A stretch of DNA of 64,000 bases, taken from contig JAIWND010000020.1 in the NCBI GenBank assembly GCA_025330725.1, positions 372,001-436,000 of the forward strand, given 5' to 3'. The translations under genes were made by a program, and so were the position numbers. The notes under the pieces were generated by a model. The model was not told the origin of the DNA and made no database searches. It saw only the letters and a list, made by a program, of their open reading frames with translations. The DNA is from Chlamydoabsidia padenii. Taxonomy: Eukaryota; Mucoromycota; Mucoromycetes; Mucorales; Cunninghamellaceae. Of this stretch, positions 22,605 through 34,105 are shown in pieces (the stretch's first letter is position 1; each line of letters begins with the position of its first letter).

Positions 22605-24973
22605 ATGGATTTACGACCTTCCTGTCTCCTTCAACCCAAACCTGACACTCGATTATTCCAACCACGTGCGGAGGACATTTTAAGTGATGAAGAACTCTTG
22701 GAACTCTTCCGTATTATCAAACAAATCATACGTAGGCGTCCTGATGCGGAACGGATGGCGAAGGTGGTCTTTTGTATATTTTATTCTTTGGGAGATCATG
22801 TCAAATGCTATCGACCTGCTCATGACGACACTATTATCTTTAGGGATGATCTCAACCCTGGGGCTACACTCAATGCTGTCCGAGTTTCTCACAATCCAAG
22901 TTGTTGTGATATTACACCAACACAACAAACAACAACAGCAACAACAACCGAAGAATCAACTATGGGACAACATTGGAAGGACATTAGTACTGATACACCG
23001 AAACCACTGTCTGTTTCGTATTTGACCAGCTCTTCACCAAAATCACCATCGACCACTATTATGGGCAACAATGATAACTTGTCAACTCAGTCTTCGGACA
23101 ATCATCATTTTCTTTCAACCAACAATAACAATAACAACAACGATAACCACAACATACCAACAGACCCTATCCTCAATCCTTTCATGTCAAATACATCTCC
23201 TTCAGGATTAATGTTACTCGATCACACACCACAAACCACCACAAACGATATCATCATCAACTCTGACCACGATACAGCAGTACGACCTTACTCTCACTTT
23301 CGACCATTATACTCTCTCGATCAGGTACGATTTGATGAACGCCATGAATCGATTGATTATACCCACCAACATGTTCGTGAACCACCATCATCACAGCCTC
23401 TACAACCTATTCGACCTTCACCAATATCACCAGCAACAGCCACCATCTCTCCTAATGTGGCACGATATCAACAACTCAACTCGATGCTTCATGGCCCAAT
23501 GACAAATACCAGAATTCAACCTGATCCAGCTACTGATCAAATTGTCATGGAACCAAAACAACGTGGCTTTTATTATCAATATGGCCGTATCGATCGTGAA
23601 CCTCCTCTATTGCGTCGTTTTGCTGAACAAGGTGTTTTGACTCAAGCTTCTCTCTTGCGGAAACGAAAACGACAATGCTCTGATTCTGAAAATCCTTATG
23701 TCTTGACCACATTGCCTGCACCTGCCAAGAAACCAAAGATACCACATCGTCATGGCGAATTCGAACAACGACGTAAGTAGGCATCTTTTGTAATACTTCA
23801 TCGATAGACTTGATGACAATCATCCCCCCCTTTATATATATATATATATATATCTGTGTATATGTAGGTGACGACATTATTCATCGGATGCGAAGTATAA
23901 CAATGATGGACCTGGAACAAAAATCACAACGACTGGCGCATGATTCAACATTAGCAATCGAACAAGCCGATCTACCTCTTGATCTTCAAGTTTCCTCAAT
24001 CACACCTGAAGATGCCGCCGAACTATTGGAACCCTCTCTTCGTATCTTGACATTACATTCCAACATGAAACCTCACTTGGACAATGGCATGAATCAAAAC
24101 GGGATTTACTACAATAGCGATTATTACCGTCTTTATCTGGCCTTTATACAATTCCAAAAGGTGTTTGCCACATTATTTCCTCAAGAGGTGGTCAAGATCC
24201 GTAACATTGTTTGCACTGGTGATGGTGATGACGAATACGATCCTTTGGCTATTCCACTACCTCCTTCTTGTCATGCCCCCAACGTCTCGGCCATGTCAGA
24301 GCGAGATCGGGATCGGGACAGGAATATGAACATGAAGGCTTACCGGGGCTGGATCGAACCTTTACTGACGGAAACGAACTGGGCAGCCTTCAGGCGGAAC
24401 ATTGTGGTGGGCGAACGGATGGTGCTTCTGACCAAAGTGGTGGGCCAAGGTGTTTTACTAATGACCAAGGAACTCAGTGGGTCCAAGCTCCATTTGACTT
24501 TTACCAATAGCGAGTGGGATGAATTCATTGGTGGGCTTTTTATAGGCAAATGGGACGAGACAGTGCATTGGGATGACGATGGCGACGACAGCACTGTATT
24601 CTGGGGCAGTGAAAAATCAAGATTGGTGGATGAACTGAAAACCAAATTTTTATCAAGCTTTTGGTTTTATGAAAATGGAACAGTCGTACCTCCTCAAATA
24701 CGAAAACGGGCTCAGGAGCAAAGGAAACAGGAACGGGCTGAAGAAATTCGACTACAGAAACAACAACGGCAAACGCAAGCGATTGAATCAAACGATGTCA
24801 CTTCTCCTTCATCATCATCTTTGGTCTCTGATGTGCCTACTACAACAACATCAACAACAGCATCTACCACAGCCACTGATACCATCATCCATTCTTCTGC
24901 TGGCCAGGTATCACCTCCTCCTACTGGGTCAACTCCTACTGGTAATACTCAAACGGGCACTCTAGATAAATAG
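22605..24973 (+). CDS. Uncharacterised low-complexity protein, two exons
   Basis: Exons 22605-23772 and 23868-24973 join in frame (GAACAACGAC + GTGACGAC) into about 757 residues. I do not recognise the family. The N-terminus (residues 1-95) is compact and helical, with a basic patch (IIRRRPDAER) and two Cys (VFCIFYSLGDHVKCY). A Thr/Asn/Ser-rich linker with poly-N follows. A KRKR basic motif near the exon junction could be a nuclear signal. The C-terminal domain is folded-looking (YNSDYYRLYLAFIQF, WIEPLLTETNWAAFRRNI, EWDEFIGGLFIGKWDE) and is followed by a charged coiled region (RAQEQRKQERAEEIRLQKQ) and a Ser/Thr tail. A transcription-related or scaffold role is possible but unproven. Confidence 0.8.
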
Positions 24974-25504
24974 TTATAATAGCATTTATAGTATTAGTTT
25001 GTATTAGTTTATCCCCTTTGTATTGTTTTAACACTGTACTTATATCAACTGGGTATTTTATTATTGTCATTATTATAAAATAAACATTCACAACGTCAAG
25101 CTTCTTTGCTTTGTGCGTCAAAATCAATTTTTTGCCATATTTACATTCAAGGGTTTATATACTATGGTTGATTCTCGGTAGATCTCTCTCTCTCTCTCTT
25201 TTTTTTTCCATTGATTTTAGATACTAAATAGCTGAAACATATATATATATATATATATCATTAGTACACATACTTTGGAGAGTGTGTTTATGAAAAAACC
25301 AGTGGCCAGGAGGACATGGACCACTTCATTATCAAAACACCGTTGTTCCAAAATTAAAAACCCGCTGTCGTAAGCCTGGAGTAAATTTAATTTTTCGTCG
25401 ATTAAAGTAAACCTTAGCCCGAGTGGCTTCCTATAAGCTTCATCTCATTTATGCGAACTATGAAGGTTAATGTCCTGTATAAGATTGTTATAATTTGACC
25501 ATAC

Positions 25505-26940
25505 ATGGGTTTTGGTCATCTGATTTTTTCTTTTTCACACCATATAAAAGAGCTTTTTAAATTCTTTTCAACTTTCCTTGGGGATGCTCACCCCTTTAAC
25601 AAACAACAACAACTTGTCAGTCAATTCTTGGATGAGAATATGGCTGGCACCCCTCCTTTGAGAGGGAAGGGTACGGGGCTTCGGCCAATGGTAAGTGAAA
25701 AATAAAAGGAAACCACATACTTCCCACATAATATTAACTGATATTTCATCCTCCGCTTATTCGACGAAAAATTCAAGTTACCCGTAAGCCTGTCACAGCC
25801 AAATATGAAAAGCCTTATTCTCACTTTTCTGCCATTCGATGCTAATGATTAAAGTAGCTATACTGGTATTGAATCTTATACCCAACAATTTTTGCTTAAT
25901 AAACCAAGTGCTCAGACCTTTGTGTCTGTCAGATCAAGTTCAAGATGTTGCCAACTAGTGATGGAGCTCATCTTCAACAAAAGAACAGATTCTTGAAATT
26001 CCGACATTTTGGTACCTCAATTCCCGTAGGTGATTCCAAACTACTCGAACATAAAGGATGTTTATGCTGGGCAGAATTACACCATTAAGCAACCCAATTG
26101 AAAAGAAATTTATGATAATCATGAGTAGATTCTTATTTTTTTTACTTTCCCTCGTAATCCCCCTGGTATTATTAACAAGTACTATACTTGGCGGCTGTTT
26201 CAGTATTTTCTTCCTTGGATTTTTTTTTAAAACTCGAATATCTTCTTCGGTAGACCACGTAGCACTATCAAAGTTGGCTTGCCAGACCCGGAAATTCATG
26301 CAGATCTGCATTTGAATATTGAAAACCCGATTTCGTTCGCACGACTCTCGACTATTCAACGGTATAAAAACCGGGGTTTGAATATTTCGGTTCAAGTCTC
26401 GCAAATGTCGCGGAACTCTGGCGAATCTGGTGGTCTTATGGACTGTAAAGAACAAGTCTCTGATAATTTTGTGGGTATTGACACCATCTCTGACTTTGTA
26501 AATACGTTTTACTCCAAGTATTCCTTTGGCAATGACAAAGAAATTGATCAAGGGGATGCACGTTATGAAAACTCTGCCGACAGCATTGGTGGCGATGAAG
26601 ACACAGAGAATGAAGGCATTGGCGATGGTGCAATGGGAAAAAATGGCCCACACTATGCTAAAGGGGTAACAAAAACAACTTTGTATACTCGAAACATGAT
26701 AAGCATCAACCCGACCTATTGATACAGCAGTTGACCTTTCTTGACCCTCAAACAAATGCAAACATTAATATCTGTCCCTCTAACGTCAATGGGCGTGTAG
26801 TGTTTCCACAATTAGCTGTCGCCTTATTTTTGGAAATTGATGTTGCTTTTGAAAAAAGTAAAAGTTGGTCTCTAAAAATAAAACGTCAGGGGATTCGAAT
26901 TAGTGATACTACATGTCATAATGACTATGAATCCATTTAG
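25505..26940 (+). pseudogene. Possible decayed membrane-protein locus
   Basis: Plus-strand pieces look partly gene-like. A frame at 25505-25691 ends at a perfect GTAAGT donor. A frame at about 25771-25990 is interrupted by one TAA. A strongly hydrophobic double segment (MSRFLFFLLSLVIPLVLL then ILGGCFSIFFLGFFF, about 26119-26235) is followed in another frame by a 147-codon acidic stretch (26279-26722) and a 73-codon stretch to 26940. The opposite strand also has a 268-codon open frame (25955-26761). I recognise no family and cannot choose a strand with confidence; a degraded gene is my best reading. Confidence 0.25.
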
Positions 26941-27131
26941 ACTGCCACTGTTGTTTACCCTACCACCCACTGTTCCCTACAGCAATATTACCATTCACCC
27001 CCTTTAACACCCAATTAATCAAAAAAGACACAATAAAAAAATATGCATAATAAAAATAGTGTTTAATGGAGATAATAAATTATTATACCTAAACCACTAA
27101 AAGACACTACTAAAAAACATATATATCCGAG

Positions 27132-27295
27132 GAGCCACCACCAAGCATTCTGTCCAACATGCGCTAACAGCAGTAACCCATATCGCGATAATATCGTTAT
27201 ATGGACTTTACCACCTCACTTGGGTCGCCTACTTGTGTTCAGCATACTGTCAAGTCGAAGCATTGCAGAGACCAGCAGATTCCCTCATCAGAGCA
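27132..27295 (+). repeat. 164-bp direct duplication, copy 1
   Basis: Identical to 27439-27602 except for one base (A/G near the 3' end). Flanks differ beyond a short partly similar stretch on the left. The unit is open in one plus-strand frame and contains an imperfect palindrome around TATCGCGATA. Confidence 0.97.
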
Positions 27296-27438
27296 GCATA
27301 CTGGTGATGGCTTGTCTATTGTGCGTGTAGTTGAGCAATAACTCGAAATAAAACAAAAAAAGGAAGTGATTAGTTATACTATCAAGGTAAAGATCTTTCT
27401 TTTTTTTTTTGACTTACCAAAAGACGCATACATCCAAA

Positions 27439-27602
27439 GAGCCACCACCAAGCATTCTGTCCAACATGCGCTAACAGCAGTAACCCATATCGCGATAATA
27501 TCGTTATATGGACTTTACCACCTCACTTGGGTCGCCTACTTGTGTTCAGCATACTGTCAAGTCGAAGCATTGCAGAGACCAGCAGATTCCCTCGTCAGAG
27601 CA
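27439..27602 (+). repeat. 164-bp direct duplication, copy 2
   Basis: Second copy, offset 307 bp from copy 1. Confidence 0.97.
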
Positions 27603-27849
27603 AATAATTGATGAGTTCAAGGCGCAAAACACTAGGTGAGCCCATGATGAATGTGTGTGTGTGTTGTTGTTTTTTAAGATGAGAAAGAGAAAGAAAAGGT
27701 TTTCGGCAAAAAAATAAATAAATGAGAGGAGTCACGTCGATAGCGGAGAATAGAAGATTAAGCTACGATATCATACCAATTCCGCTTTTTCAATGCAAGA
27801 TCTTATTTTACTCCTTTCTTTCGTTTGTTTAACTAATTAACAATCATTG

Positions 27850-30329
27850 ATGTCTTTTCCTGGAGCAACAGGTAAACCTGTTGATGACAAAGTATTCACA
27901 ATGTATGAACTGTCTTGTCCTTTTATGGTCCTTGATTTCTTCACAATCATTGTACACTCTTTGTTAGAACTGCGCGCGTACATTCTCAATACACCCAATC
28001 CGTCCTTTAATTCGTTTGTGGCTCAACATTTGTTGGACGGTATTCCTCGTTGGTCTATTGATTCGTCCAACCTGGAAGCTGGTGCTTTATATGGACTCTG
28101 GAAAAAACGATTTGTATTGGAACTCAAAAACTGCAACCGAAGGGGAAGTTTAGTGACAAGGTAAAGGCCTTCAAGTCTTATTCAATCATGGATACTCACA
28201 ACTCTATTTATTCCTTTTTAATATAGCCATCTCAAATTTAACTCAACAAAATGGAATTTGATCAAGGAAACTGTGGATGAATTGGTAAACCGTTATGAAG
28301 CTTTGTCCGCTGAATTGACTCTGGTATACTCTTCTTTTTCTTTAAACGCGTAGGTTTGTGCAACATTGTCCGTTCGAAAGGATACCGTCAAGGCTATTGG
28401 TGAAGCGTCGTTTTTAGCGTCAGTACAAATCACCAAAGTTTTACAACAACGGTCTCAAGAATCACAGCAAGAAGTTGACGTGTCCCAAAACGCAAGCCAA
28501 TCAAGCACAGCGAATCACCCTCGGCAAGAACAACATCGCCATTCTCACCAGGCTCTACCAGTACAAGCATCTATGTCAGAAAACTGCTCCTTGGATCTTG
28601 GTACTGTTGAACAGTTCTTACATACCGTCGCTTATAAAAAGGTAACTACGATTGTGCGTGTATATATATATTCTCACTAATATGATCACCTTCTTTTTTA
28701 ATCCATCAGTTGTCTGGAAGCTCTTTGAATGGAAAAGAAAAACGCATACTAGGAAGGATCAACAACAACAACGCTACTACTCTCTTCAAAAATATCCTGA
28801 TGATAATTGCCGCCAAAACATTACAGAAAGAAACCTTGTTAACTGTGGACGAAAGCATCATAAAGTAAGTGATGATATCTCATGTGCACAAAAGTTGGGT
28901 ATGCTTTTACTTACTGGTGTTTTTTTCTCTTCCTCTTTACCAGGTCTTCATTGTCAAGCATCATGAACTTTATCAATCCAACCATCAAGGCTATCATTAT
29001 GGATCAAATGGACCCCAGTATGCGCTTACAAGTCAAAAATGTAAATTTTGGACTAACAACTGAGTCCGGACTTGGTGTGGAATCATCTGATGTATTTGAT
29101 CAAGTTATGGCATTTAATGATGGGACAGATAACACCGACGCAATGCTGGCTTTTATATTGACCACCAAGGCTGATCTCATTCATCGATCTCAACGGCGAT
29201 CACAGGTCTTCCAAATGTTGTCTTTATTGGAACAACTGTAAGCACCAGGAAAAAAAAGTGTCATTTCCATTTACTAACAACTTTCCTTTTTATTTTTATT
29301 TTTTTTACAATGTGTTATTTTTTTTAGAATCGACAATATTGGCTTATGGCACAAGAATGATCATGAATCAGAAATCACCTTTTACCGACGATTTGCCTCT
29401 CTTCTTGACATTCTTTTCAAAGACACAGAAATCGAACTGGCGGAGTAAGTGGATGCATTTGAAAAACGGATCATCAAAATATATACGTACTCACTCTTAT
29501 ATATATATATTATTGCTGGTAGTGGTGAAACGGGCTGCATCTCGACTAAACCTGCTATTGAACTGAATAAGGCTCTCTTCCAAACGACCGAATCTTCTGC
29601 AACGTATGGTAGGAAAATCGATTTGCTGATGAAGTATGATGGTGCTAACCGTGTAGAACTTTGCTCCAATGAATGGAAGAAATCGAACGTGTCACCAAAC
29701 TTGATGATCAAGCAGCAATGCAAGAACTTACGGATTAACACTGCTATCTTGTCATCATTGAATGAACAATATGGCGGGGGATTCAAAAATCTCATGGCAA
29801 TGGACTGGACTGGTAAGAAATATCATCATCAATGCAAAAATGTGTAAATGCCTTTGCGTACTAACGTTATATTTTGATAGGACATATTGGATACCTCTAT
29901 ATGCTGGAAAAACATGATGATGTATTTTTTTCCTCGTTTATCCACACCTTGATGATTCCCAAAGAAGCAGCTAACCTCCCTCAAGTGAAAGCCACCCTCG
30001 ACCATCTTTTTTTGCTCAAGGTAAAGTAGAGGGACGAATGTTTTAAATAAAATGGATAGATAATGGTTACTAACCTTTTGTTGTTGTTGCTGGCGCTGCG
30101 GGTCGGGGGGGGGATATAGAACTTTATGGTTACCATGTGCAAGGAGCTCAAGACCAAGATGCTGGACCATGAAATGAACAAGCGGCTTCTAGGTGTTACT
30201 CATAGTCAACCATTGAATAATGTGGCCCCACCGCCATTTGTATTTTTTACTCCCTCGACCTCTCGTGTCAAGAAAAGAAAGTTGCAGTCTCTGGAAGACG
30301 ACGACGATGACGACGATGACGAAGAATGA
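27850..30329 (+). CDS. Uncharacterised multi-exon protein of a probable Mucoromycota-specific family
   Basis: Nine or ten exons with clean GT/AG borders give a protein of about 640 residues starting MSFPGATGKPVDDK. Recognisable blocks include a helical N-terminus (DFFTIIVHSLLELRAY), a Gln/Ser/His-rich linker, SSLSSIMNFINPTIKAIIMD, a central block ETGCISTKPAIELNKALFQ then GRKIDLLMKYDG and ELCSNEWKK, then QQCKNLRINTAIL, the block MDWTGHIGYLYMLEKHDDVF, and a DNA/nuclear-type tail (RVKKRKL followed by a run of Asp). The block order resembles a large set of hypothetical proteins I associate with Mucorales genomes, but no biochemical function is known to me. No helicase, nuclease or kinase motif is visible. 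The start is the ATG at 27850, not the in-frame TTG before it. Confidence 0.75.
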
Positions 30330-30964
30330 TGATCCTGTGGCGGTGGTTCTGGCTGTTGATATTACTATTACTATGTTGTATATATTCTGTGGATAACTAT
30401 TGTTTGTTTTTACCTCCTTTTATGATAATAAATAAAACCTGTCTTCTTTACCCTGTGATACTTTAAATCATGTCTTTTATATCCTGCTAAGACTTGATCG
30501 CATCCGTTACCTTTGGGGGGGGGTTAATGACAAGTCAGATCCAAAAATACAACTACATGAATTCGTTTTCAAAAATTCAATATCTGACTTTAGATATGCA
30601 ACAGCTAATAGTGGAAACACCATATAGCTTGGAGATACCATCTGTGATCATTCGATGAACAAAAACCAAGTTCACCCGATAAACTCCGCTTTGGTGGCGA
30701 ATCTCAAACATTGACCTGACTGACATAAGGGGTTTGAAAATTTGACTATAAAGTATACATCGTAGAATACATATGGCATTGATCAAGTAGTTAGAAATAG
30801 TTTCGCTAGTAATCCTACGGCAAATTCTGGGGCCGACCGGTGAGTGTGTCGATTGGCGGGATTTGAACCGTGTTTGCTTGAGCGCAAAAGTGGAAAGCCA
30901 CGTGGAGGCCACGTTTTTGTTTTCAACTCCCTCCCTCAGTGCACGGTCTTTTCATAAAGAGTAC

Positions 30965-30997
<33 letters not shown>

Positions 30998-31274
30998 GAG
31001 AGGCAATAAATTCATGGGACAATAGGATTATCAATGGTAATGTTTATTATAAGAAGAATGATGATGATGATGACAATGAGTAGAATAACAATGACACTAA
31101 ATTAAAACAATAAACCAGACAAAAGTCCATAACCTACAAGATAGAAAAAAAGGATTAGAAAAGAAAAAGAAAAGGAGGTGCCACTTACGGTTTATACGTC
31201 AGACGGGGTTTTACTACCCGGATTATTCAAGTTGGGGTCATTATAGCAAGAGAATCATTGCGTCCAACGGGTTT

Positions 31275-31511
31275 TCATAACCCAGATGTTGTGAGTAGAG
31301 AATTGTTATCAGAAGCAGGAGCAAGAGAATCGGAGGAAAAATCAGCAGCAGCATGGTTATGGGTAAGCACAGAAGGCACGAATCCAAGCACAGAGAACAG
31401 GGCTAGAGACCGAATGTTTCTAGTCGCATGAACACTTCGTCGCCGAAATATGTTACAGACAGGACAGCATAAAACACTTTGCAACTTTGGCGTCAAGTTG
31501 TCATCATCCAT
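31275..31511 (-). CDS. Candidate small membrane protein, 78 aa
   Basis: Single open frame starting MDDDNLTPKLQS. It has a Cys-rich short motif (CCPVC), a basic patch and one hydrophobic segment (SLALFSVLGFVPSVL). No family recognised. Main support beyond the open frame is a promoter-type element (CGGGGATTGAA, 31542-31552) only about 30 bp upstream, at the spacing seen for the subtilase gene. It could still be chance. Confidence 0.35.
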   Translation of the reverse strand: MDDDNLTPKLQSVLCCPVCNIFRRRSVHATRNIRSLALFSVLGFVPSVLTHNHAAADFSSDSLAPASDNNSLLTTSGL

Positions 31512-31541
31512 GTCTTAACAGCACCTCTTTGGCATCCAGAG

Positions 31542-31552
31542 CGGGGATTGAA
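31542..31552 (-). promoter_or_regulatory. CGGGGATTGAA element, 31511 candidate gene
   Basis: Gapped or one-base variant of CGGGATTTGAA, about 30 bp before the candidate ATG. Confidence 0.3.
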
Positions 31553-32347
31553 TACATAAAATGAATACATAGAATAGGTTGTTAGACAAGTCTTTTCTCA
31601 TCCTTCTTTCGATACCTTTACCTTTTGTTTATCGTCGCAGAGTTGATAGTTATAAAAAGAAAGAAAAGAAGAGGAATAAAGATCATTATCTTTTTAGTCA
31701 AAACGTCGCTTTTTTTTGTTTCACTGTGTGAACGACGCAGGGGAGATAATCGGGGTTTGGATTTAGCATGAGTAACGAAAATCTCCACAAAACATAGTCT
31801 ATAGTCGAGTTCATAACTTCTATAGCATGTCTTCTATGGCCCACCTAATCATTCCACCCCCCTGCACCTGGTACTGATGATAGGCTCACAGGGTAACGAA
31901 ATTTGATTCATGCAAATGAAGGCGGTATTTTAATTTTAGATCCCGATTCTGCATGAATTTCCCAATCCAGCAAACCAAGTGTCGTTGTCAAGGATATTCT
32001 TGGAGAAGAGCAATTTACGTTTTAAAAAAAAATCCAGAGTCTTTTCATCATGACATGGCTTCCATAGCCCGTACAATGACCCCTGATTATGCAGATTCCA
32101 ATCCATATTCATGCAATTTCACCTCTACCTACACGGCCCACCTAATCATGTTCACCTCTAGGGATTTCGCGCGTAGGCTTTTTCAAAGATTGCGAGATTT
32201 GAAAAAGAAGTAAAAACGGGACCTGAAAGGTGTGGACAGATCATACAGACAGAGAAAGAAGGAGATGGGGTTTCAATCAAAGTTTTCTTTATTGGGTGGA
32301 ATAAACTAAACTAAACTAAATGCAAACATAAACAAAAAATGGCTACA

Positions 32348-33014
32348 CTAAATTGGGGTTTCCATATGTTGCTGATGGTATTGGTGTTGTTCCCGTTGTT
32401 CATCACATACAACTCGCATTGGTATTCTAATGAGAATAGTGTATAAATAAATACCCCTCAGCGTTAGTTTCTGTCTGGGGCAGAGATATAATTCCATTTT
32501 ACCTACCTTCACATCAATATCAACGTCGTCGGTCAGCGATTCTTCGATTGATTTATCACTTTCGCATTGTTGTTCCTGCGATGTTTGTTGTAGAGTGGGA
32601 GAAGTGTTCTTTAGTTCCTTTGTCATGTTGTTATTGTTGCTGCTGCTGTTGATTTAATGTTAAACTGGTGCTGTGTCTTACTACTGGCTGTGCTATTGAG
32701 GGTTTTTTCGTCGTTTCAAGCTACGAAGAAAGAGAGAAGAATGGACTTATTATTACCTTTTATTTTAAGCGTCAATATATATATATATATATATATTCAA
32801 TTTACCAGGAGGTTAGTACGTTCTTTGATGTAGGAAGGTGTTGTCTTGCTATCTTGTATTCTCGCCAGGCTTTGGCGGTACGCGCCATCAAGAGTTTTGA
32901 TGAAGGTGTCGAAGAAAGCATTTGCAAATAGTTATCATTGCCGGTATATGGATGGAAATAGTCGTCTGTACCCAATTTTGAATAATGAGGGGTAAAAAGA
33001 GGCAAAGAAAACAA
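32348..33014 (-). CDS. Candidate two-exon hypothetical protein
   Basis: Exon 1 (33014 to about 32805) encodes MFSLPLFTPHYSKLGTDDYF... with a basic helix (ARTAKAWREYKIARQH) and ends at a GTAAAT donor. An acceptor in the CAGCAG run near 32640 keeps the frame into MTKELKNTSPTLQQ..., which carries an acidic stretch (DKSIEESLTDDVDIDV) and continues to the stop at 32348, though another intron could begin at about 32508. No family recognised. A promoter-type element (TTCAAATTCCG on the plus strand, 33040-33050) sits 26 bp before the ATG, which supports the start. The splice model is tentative. Confidence 0.4.
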
Positions 33015-33039
33015 AAAACCCTGCAGGGCATTTTATATT

Positions 33040-33050
33040 TTCAAATTCCG
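33040..33050 (-). promoter_or_regulatory. TTCAAATTCCG element, 33014 candidate gene
   Basis: One mismatch to TTCAAATCCCG, 26 bp before the ATG, in the opposite orientation to the gene. Confidence 0.4.
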
Positions 33051-33149
33051 CGTTGGTTTGGGGGTTTCCTAGCGTTTAGATTTCTTTTCTTCTGATAGGA
33101 CTTATTTTGGTATGCTTAGATGGTTTACACAAGATAAATCGATTAGTAT

Positions 33150-33391
33150 ATGGTTTTATCATCATTCATATTCATTTTTGACACTAATGCATTTTTTATT
33201 TTTATTTGATAGGTAGCGACTATATCGAACACCATCTTCACACCATCACTTTGACTATTATTGGCTATGATTGACACGGTCTTCCCTCACGGTTTGGTAG
33301 TGTGCAACAAGGTAAGATATTTGACACCCAGCTTTATCATCATCATAGTCATCTTTAGTACTAATGTATCTTTTTTTATTTGAATAGTGGT
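33150..33391 (+). repeat. Pair of intron-like direct repeats
   Basis: About 62-bp related blocks at 33150-33213 and 33328-33391. Each contains TTATCATCAT, CTAATG and T-rich sequence ending in TTTGATAG or TTTGAATAG, like intron 3' ends. The 98-bp stretch between them ends in a GTAAGAT donor. Possibly exon/intron remains of a lost gene. Confidence 0.5.
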
Positions 33392-33631
33392 GTGATGTTT
33401 GACTTTTGTCAAATCTGAATAGTGCGGCCTAGCAACATCCAGTGACAAATCAATGCAACATTGGATTTAGTTTACCCCCACCCTTTATCTGTTATTATAT
33501 AAAACTTTAATAAAACTTTGAAAATAAAACATGAATGTTATGATTGATAAACATATGGATCTAAAATGTTATTTCTTTATTAAGCATAGATACTAGAGGG
33601 GATTAATATAGATTAACAAAAGTAAAGGGGG

Positions 33632-34040
33632 CTAGGGTATAACAGCAAAAATGAAGAGGAGGAGGAGAAGGAGTGAAGGTAAAGGGGATGATACTATAAA
33701 ACTAGAAGCCGCCTGACTTGTAAATTGCCCGCCACCAAAGATCCATAGAGGTTGACCATCTTGAGGTTGAGTATAAAGGATATTGACGGGTGTACCAGAA
33801 TCGTCATTTAGTGGGACTTGGAATCCTTGATGAATGGCATTATCCAAGATCGATTTGTTAGTATTGCCATCGGTGTCATTAATGGCAAAGTCCAAATAGA
33901 TCAATGTTGATATGTTTTTCATATAGTTAGACAATTCGAAGGGTGTGTAATCAGCTTGTGCTAAAAAAAGCGCCATACTGCCTGCCACATCTGTATTTCC
34001 AAATGGAGACAAGGGTTAGTTTTGGTCGTTTTGTCTAGAT

Positions 34041-34105
<65 letters not shown>

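Larger units (their letters stand above)
24974..27849. other. 2.9 kb of decayed or unassigned sequence
   Basis: No confident gene. It contains a CT-rich and AT microsatellite zone (25184-25257), broken plus-strand frames (25505-26300), an overlapping pair of long frames (25955-26761 minus, 26279-26722 plus), a 164-bp near-exact duplication (27132-27295, 27439-27602), and the promoter of the 27850 gene. Confidence 0.55.
30330..33631. other. 3.3 kb region with relics and two small candidate genes
   Basis: Contains a 30-nt A run (30966-30995), an exact CGGGATTTGAA (30857-30867), the small frame at 31275-31511, the second copy of a dispersed repeat (about 31940-32060), the candidate gene at 32348-33014 and an intron-like direct repeat pair (33150-33213, 33328-33391). 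Nothing else is supportable. Confidence 0.5.

Noticed and set aside
30851..30890. tRNA 3' end suggested by GGCGGGATTTGAACC
   Set aside because: The T stem does not pair and no anticodon arm lies upstream on the minus strand. Better explained as an element copy.
31200..31300. tRNA-like arm (CGGGTTTTCATAACCCAG)
   Set aside because: No acceptor or T arm could be formed; it lies inside the 3' part of a candidate small gene.
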